The position numbers and the translations under genes are program-made. DNA of 24,052 nucleotides from an uncultured Robinsoniella sp. GTDB taxonomy: Bacteria > Bacillota > Clostridia > Lachnospirales > Lachnospiraceae. The DNA is taken from contig UQCR01000103.1 of NCBI GenBank assembly GCA_900539655.1, positions 1-24,052 on the forward strand. The letters run 5' to 3'. This document shows positions 22,366 to 24,052 of this stretch, in pieces. How positions within the stretch are numbered: the first letter of the stretch is position 1; every line of letters starts with the position of its first letter. The notes under the pieces were generated by a model, which had not been told where the DNA came from, searched no databases, and was given only the letters and a program-made list of their open reading frames with translations.

Positions 22366-23097
22366 ATGAGCGAACGTTTACCTGCCTATTTAAGAGTATA
22401 CCAACAATTAAAAAATGACATCCTGGATGAAAAATATAAGGTTGGGGAAATGATTCCCGTTGAGCGCCAGTTAGAAGAAATATATGCTGTCAGCAGAATT
22501 ACCATCCGTAAAGCAGTGGAGCTTCTTGCTGAAGAAAACTACGTGGAAGTACGGCAGGGCAGAGGCACCCGGGTTATGGATTATAAAGCCAGGCAAAGCC
22601 TAAACTGTGTTACCTCAGTGACGGAAACGCTGCGGAAAAAGGGCTTTACGGTAACCACAAAGAGCATGTATATCGATACCCTGGTGCCTCCGGCTCAAGT
22701 TTCTCAGATACTTCAATTAGGAGAAAGAGAAAAAGCTGCAAGAGTTCAGCGTATACAGCTGGCGGACGGACAGCCTATTGTGATCATGAAAAATTATATT
22801 CCGGAATCCCTGGTTCCGGGTATCGCCGGTTATTGTAATCAGTTCTCTGCACTGTATCAGTTTCTGGAGGACACTTACCATATCGAAATTGATGAGGCAG
22901 CGGATAAGATCTTTGCAAAAAATGCAGAGTTTGAAGAGGCGCAAATGCTGGAGGTGGAGGTGGGCGAAGCACTGCTCTGCATCCAGAGACGCTGTTCCCA
23001 AAAAGGAAAACCGGTCTGCTTTGACGATGTAACCATCATAGGTAAGAAATATGAGCTTTATACTAATATGACCGGCAGGAACAAAAATACAATCTGA
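22366..23097 (+). CDS. GntR-family (HutC subfamily) transcriptional regulator
   Basis: DNA-binding regulator of 243 residues. The winged helix domain (about 6-72) has AYLRVYQQLKNDI, MIPVERQLEEIYAVSRITIR and VRQGRGTRV, the standard GntR pattern. The UTRA effector domain (about 95-235) begins near VTETLRKKGFTVTTKSM and includes RVQRIQLADGQPIVIMKNYI. UTRA domains bind small molecules, often sugar phosphates or amino sugars. AGAGGAG lies 9 bases before the ATG. The gene is followed after 13 bases by the aldolase gene, and an inverted repeat over its promoter suggests autoregulation, with the aldolase pathway metabolite as likely effector (inference). Confidence 0.95.
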   Translation: MSERLPAYLRVYQQLKNDILDEKYKVGEMIPVERQLEEIYAVSRITIRKAVELLAEENYVEVRQGRGTRVMDYKARQSLNCVTSVTETLRKKGFTVTTKSMYIDTLVPPAQVSQILQLGEREKAARVQRIQLADGQPIVIMKNYIPESLVPGIAGYCNQFSALYQFLEDTYHIEIDEAADKIFAKNAEFEEAQMLEVEVGEALLCIQRRCSQKGKPVCFDDVTIIGKKYELYTNMTGRNKNTI

Positions 23098-23110
23098 AGG
23101 GGGTAATCCA

Positions 23111-23824
23111 ATGAACCAGCAAATCTTGAAGGAACTTCACCGGCACATTGATGTAAGCTGTGTCCGTGCCGAAAATACCATGGATGATGTCACTCAAATG
23201 ATTCGTTATGCTAAGGAATACCAGTTTATATGTGCATTCTCCATGCCCTGTTTTACACCTTATCTGGCAAATGCCCTAAAAGAAGATCCGGACATACATA
23301 CCGGCGGAGTTGTGGGCTTCCCTTCTGGCGCAGACACCACACTTTCCAAAGTGCAGCAAAGCGCACAGCTTCTGGAAGCAGGCTGTCAGGAACTGGATAT
23401 GGTAATTGCAGTGGGTGCTTTAAAATCAGGAGACTTTTCATATGTAGAACAGGACATTGCACAAGTGGTACAGACAGCCCGGAAGGTGCCCGTCAAAGTA
23501 ATCATTGAAGCCTCTTATTTAAATGATGCCCAGTTGGAAACCGCCTGTAAAATTGCAGCTGATGCCGGAGCCGCTTATATCAAAAGCGGCACCGGATGGG
23601 CAAATATCCCCGTAAACGCCGATACGATACGGAAAATGCGTGCCGCCGCACCTTATGTAAAAATAAAAGCAGCCGGTGGAATCCGAACGCTTGATCAAAT
23701 ATTGGAAATGCATGAGGCTGGATGTGACCGTTTTGGCATCGGCGTACAAACAGCTGTCAGAATCATGGAGGAGACAGAAAAACGCCTTGTGCTTGCCAAC
23801 GGCAGAGAGCATAATGGAATATGA
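23111..23824 (+). CDS. deoC: DeoC-family aldolase (deoxyribose-phosphate aldolase-like, divergent)
   Basis: Predicted class I aldolase of 237 residues with the DeoC TIM-barrel. The Schiff-base lysine is K158 in AAYIKSGTGW, the second active-site lysine K186 in VKIKAAGGI, and D96 lies in ELDMVIAVGALKSGD. D14 in HIDVS matches the N-terminal conserved Asp. Two usual features differ: the N-terminal DHTLLKP-type motif is replaced by DVSCVRA, and the VCVNP-type segment reads AFSMP, so the usual Cys and Asn near the substrate are absent. The chemistry (aldol cleavage of a phosphorylated deoxysugar to an aldehyde and glyceraldehyde phosphate) is therefore likely, but the substrate may not be deoxyribose 5-phosphate. 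AAGGGGG lies 7 bases before the ATG. It forms a two-gene operon with the GntR regulator. Confidence 0.85.
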   Translation: MNQQILKELHRHIDVSCVRAENTMDDVTQMIRYAKEYQFICAFSMPCFTPYLANALKEDPDIHTGGVVGFPSGADTTLSKVQQSAQLLEAGCQELDMVIAVGALKSGDFSYVEQDIAQVVQTARKVPVKVIIEASYLNDAQLETACKIAADAGAAYIKSGTGWANIPVNADTIRKMRAAAPYVKIKAAGGIRTLDQILEMHEAGCDRFGIGVQTAVRIMEETEKRLVLANGREHNGI

Positions 23825-23888
23825 GAATCAGCTGCACATGATAGTAACGGAGAATTAGATGCCTTGCATATAAGTTCATGGCTGATGA

Positions 23889-23950
23889 TAGCCCGAAACA
23901 TTATATAAAGATTATATTATATATAATGTTTCGGGCTACATTTTTTATTT
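23889..23950 (+). terminator. Strong Rho-independent terminator after the aldolase gene
   Basis: A perfect 19-bp inverted repeat (TAGCCCGAAACATTATATA at 23889-23907, its complement at 23920-23938) with a 12-base loop is followed by CATTTTTTATTT. It lies 64 bases beyond the aldolase stop. The minus strand has no T run after the stem, so it acts on the plus strand. Confidence 0.92.
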
Positions 23951-24022
23951 AAAGTATAATTTTTATACATATTGCACAATTTTTCACTCAAAAGATTATG
24001 ATATATTTTTCAATCTATAGAA

Positions 24023-24051
24023 TTGATTATACATTCATTATATGTTATATT
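24023..24051 (+). promoter_or_regulatory. Possible promoter at the window edge
   Basis: TTGATT at 24023-24028 and TATATT at 24046-24051 are spaced by 17 bases. The whole last 110 bases are very AT-rich and hold no gene, so chance matches are likely. It could serve a gene just outside the window. Confidence 0.3.
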
Positions 24052-24052
24052 T

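Noticed and set aside
23825..23888. Small gene between the aldolase and its terminator
   Set aside because: The stretch is only 64 bases long with no start plus ribosome site pair; it reads as trailer sequence.

Overview
The window reads as chromosome of a low-to-mid GC Bacillota, most likely a gut clostridium of the Lachnospiraceae type. The grounds are AGGAGG-type ribosome binding sites before nearly every gene, a YesM/YesN two-component pair next to a CUT1 sugar transporter, FIVAR-containing secreted proteins, and the general protein style. This placement is inference; there is no rRNA or other marker gene in the window. I found no tRNA, rRNA, CRISPR array or intact insertion sequence.

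Layout. (1) 1-3025, minus strand: a sugar ABC transporter operon (lipoprotein, MalF-like permease, then a MalG-like permease cut by the window edge). Divergent from it, 3221-6563 encode a YesM-type sensor kinase and a YesN-type AraC response regulator, closed by a terminator. (2) 6715-8415, minus: a secreted protein with four FIVAR and two Fn3-like modules but no enzyme domain. (3) 8842-10612, plus: a lone ArsC-type phosphatase/arsenate reductase, a wrecked ABC-2 exporter whose ATPase tail is fused to its permease tail, and a DUF1801 protein. (4) 10778-12052, minus: a DUF1016/YhcG-type PD-(D/E)XK nuclease translationally coupled to an unknown 76-residue protein, with its own terminator and a 9-bp tandem repeat upstream. 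(5) 12279-13082, minus: a metallophosphoesterase. (6) 13311-21998, minus: a long head-to-tail locus, in transcription order HAD-type protein, RpiR regulator, metallo-beta-lactamase-fold hydrolase, peptide ABC transporter binding protein, two permeases, first ATPase, a LURP-one/Tubby-like protein, second ATPase. (7) 22366-23824, plus: a GntR/HutC regulator and a divergent DeoC-type aldolase, with a clear promoter, an operator-like dyad and a very strong terminator.

How the parts work together. The YesM/YesN pair very probably controls the divergent sugar transporter. The RpiR regulator (SIS, sugar-phosphate-sensing class) and the metal hydrolase overlap by ATGA and sit directly ahead of the peptide transporter, which suggests uptake of a peptide-like compound carrying sugar or phosphate, followed by hydrolysis. 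The LURP-one-like gene between the two ATPase genes is the least expected member.

The most unusual sequence-level feature is a set of short tandem repeats, all with unit lengths divisible by three: 36 bp at the 3' end of the second ATPase gene (the repeat supplies its last residues and stop), 21 bp in the binding-protein linker, 12 bp inside the metallo-hydrolase, and 9 bp before the small ORF/nuclease pair. I see no single feature that proves a wholly new system; the RpiR/hydrolase/peptide transporter/LURP-one locus and the small-ORF/nuclease pair are the best candidates.
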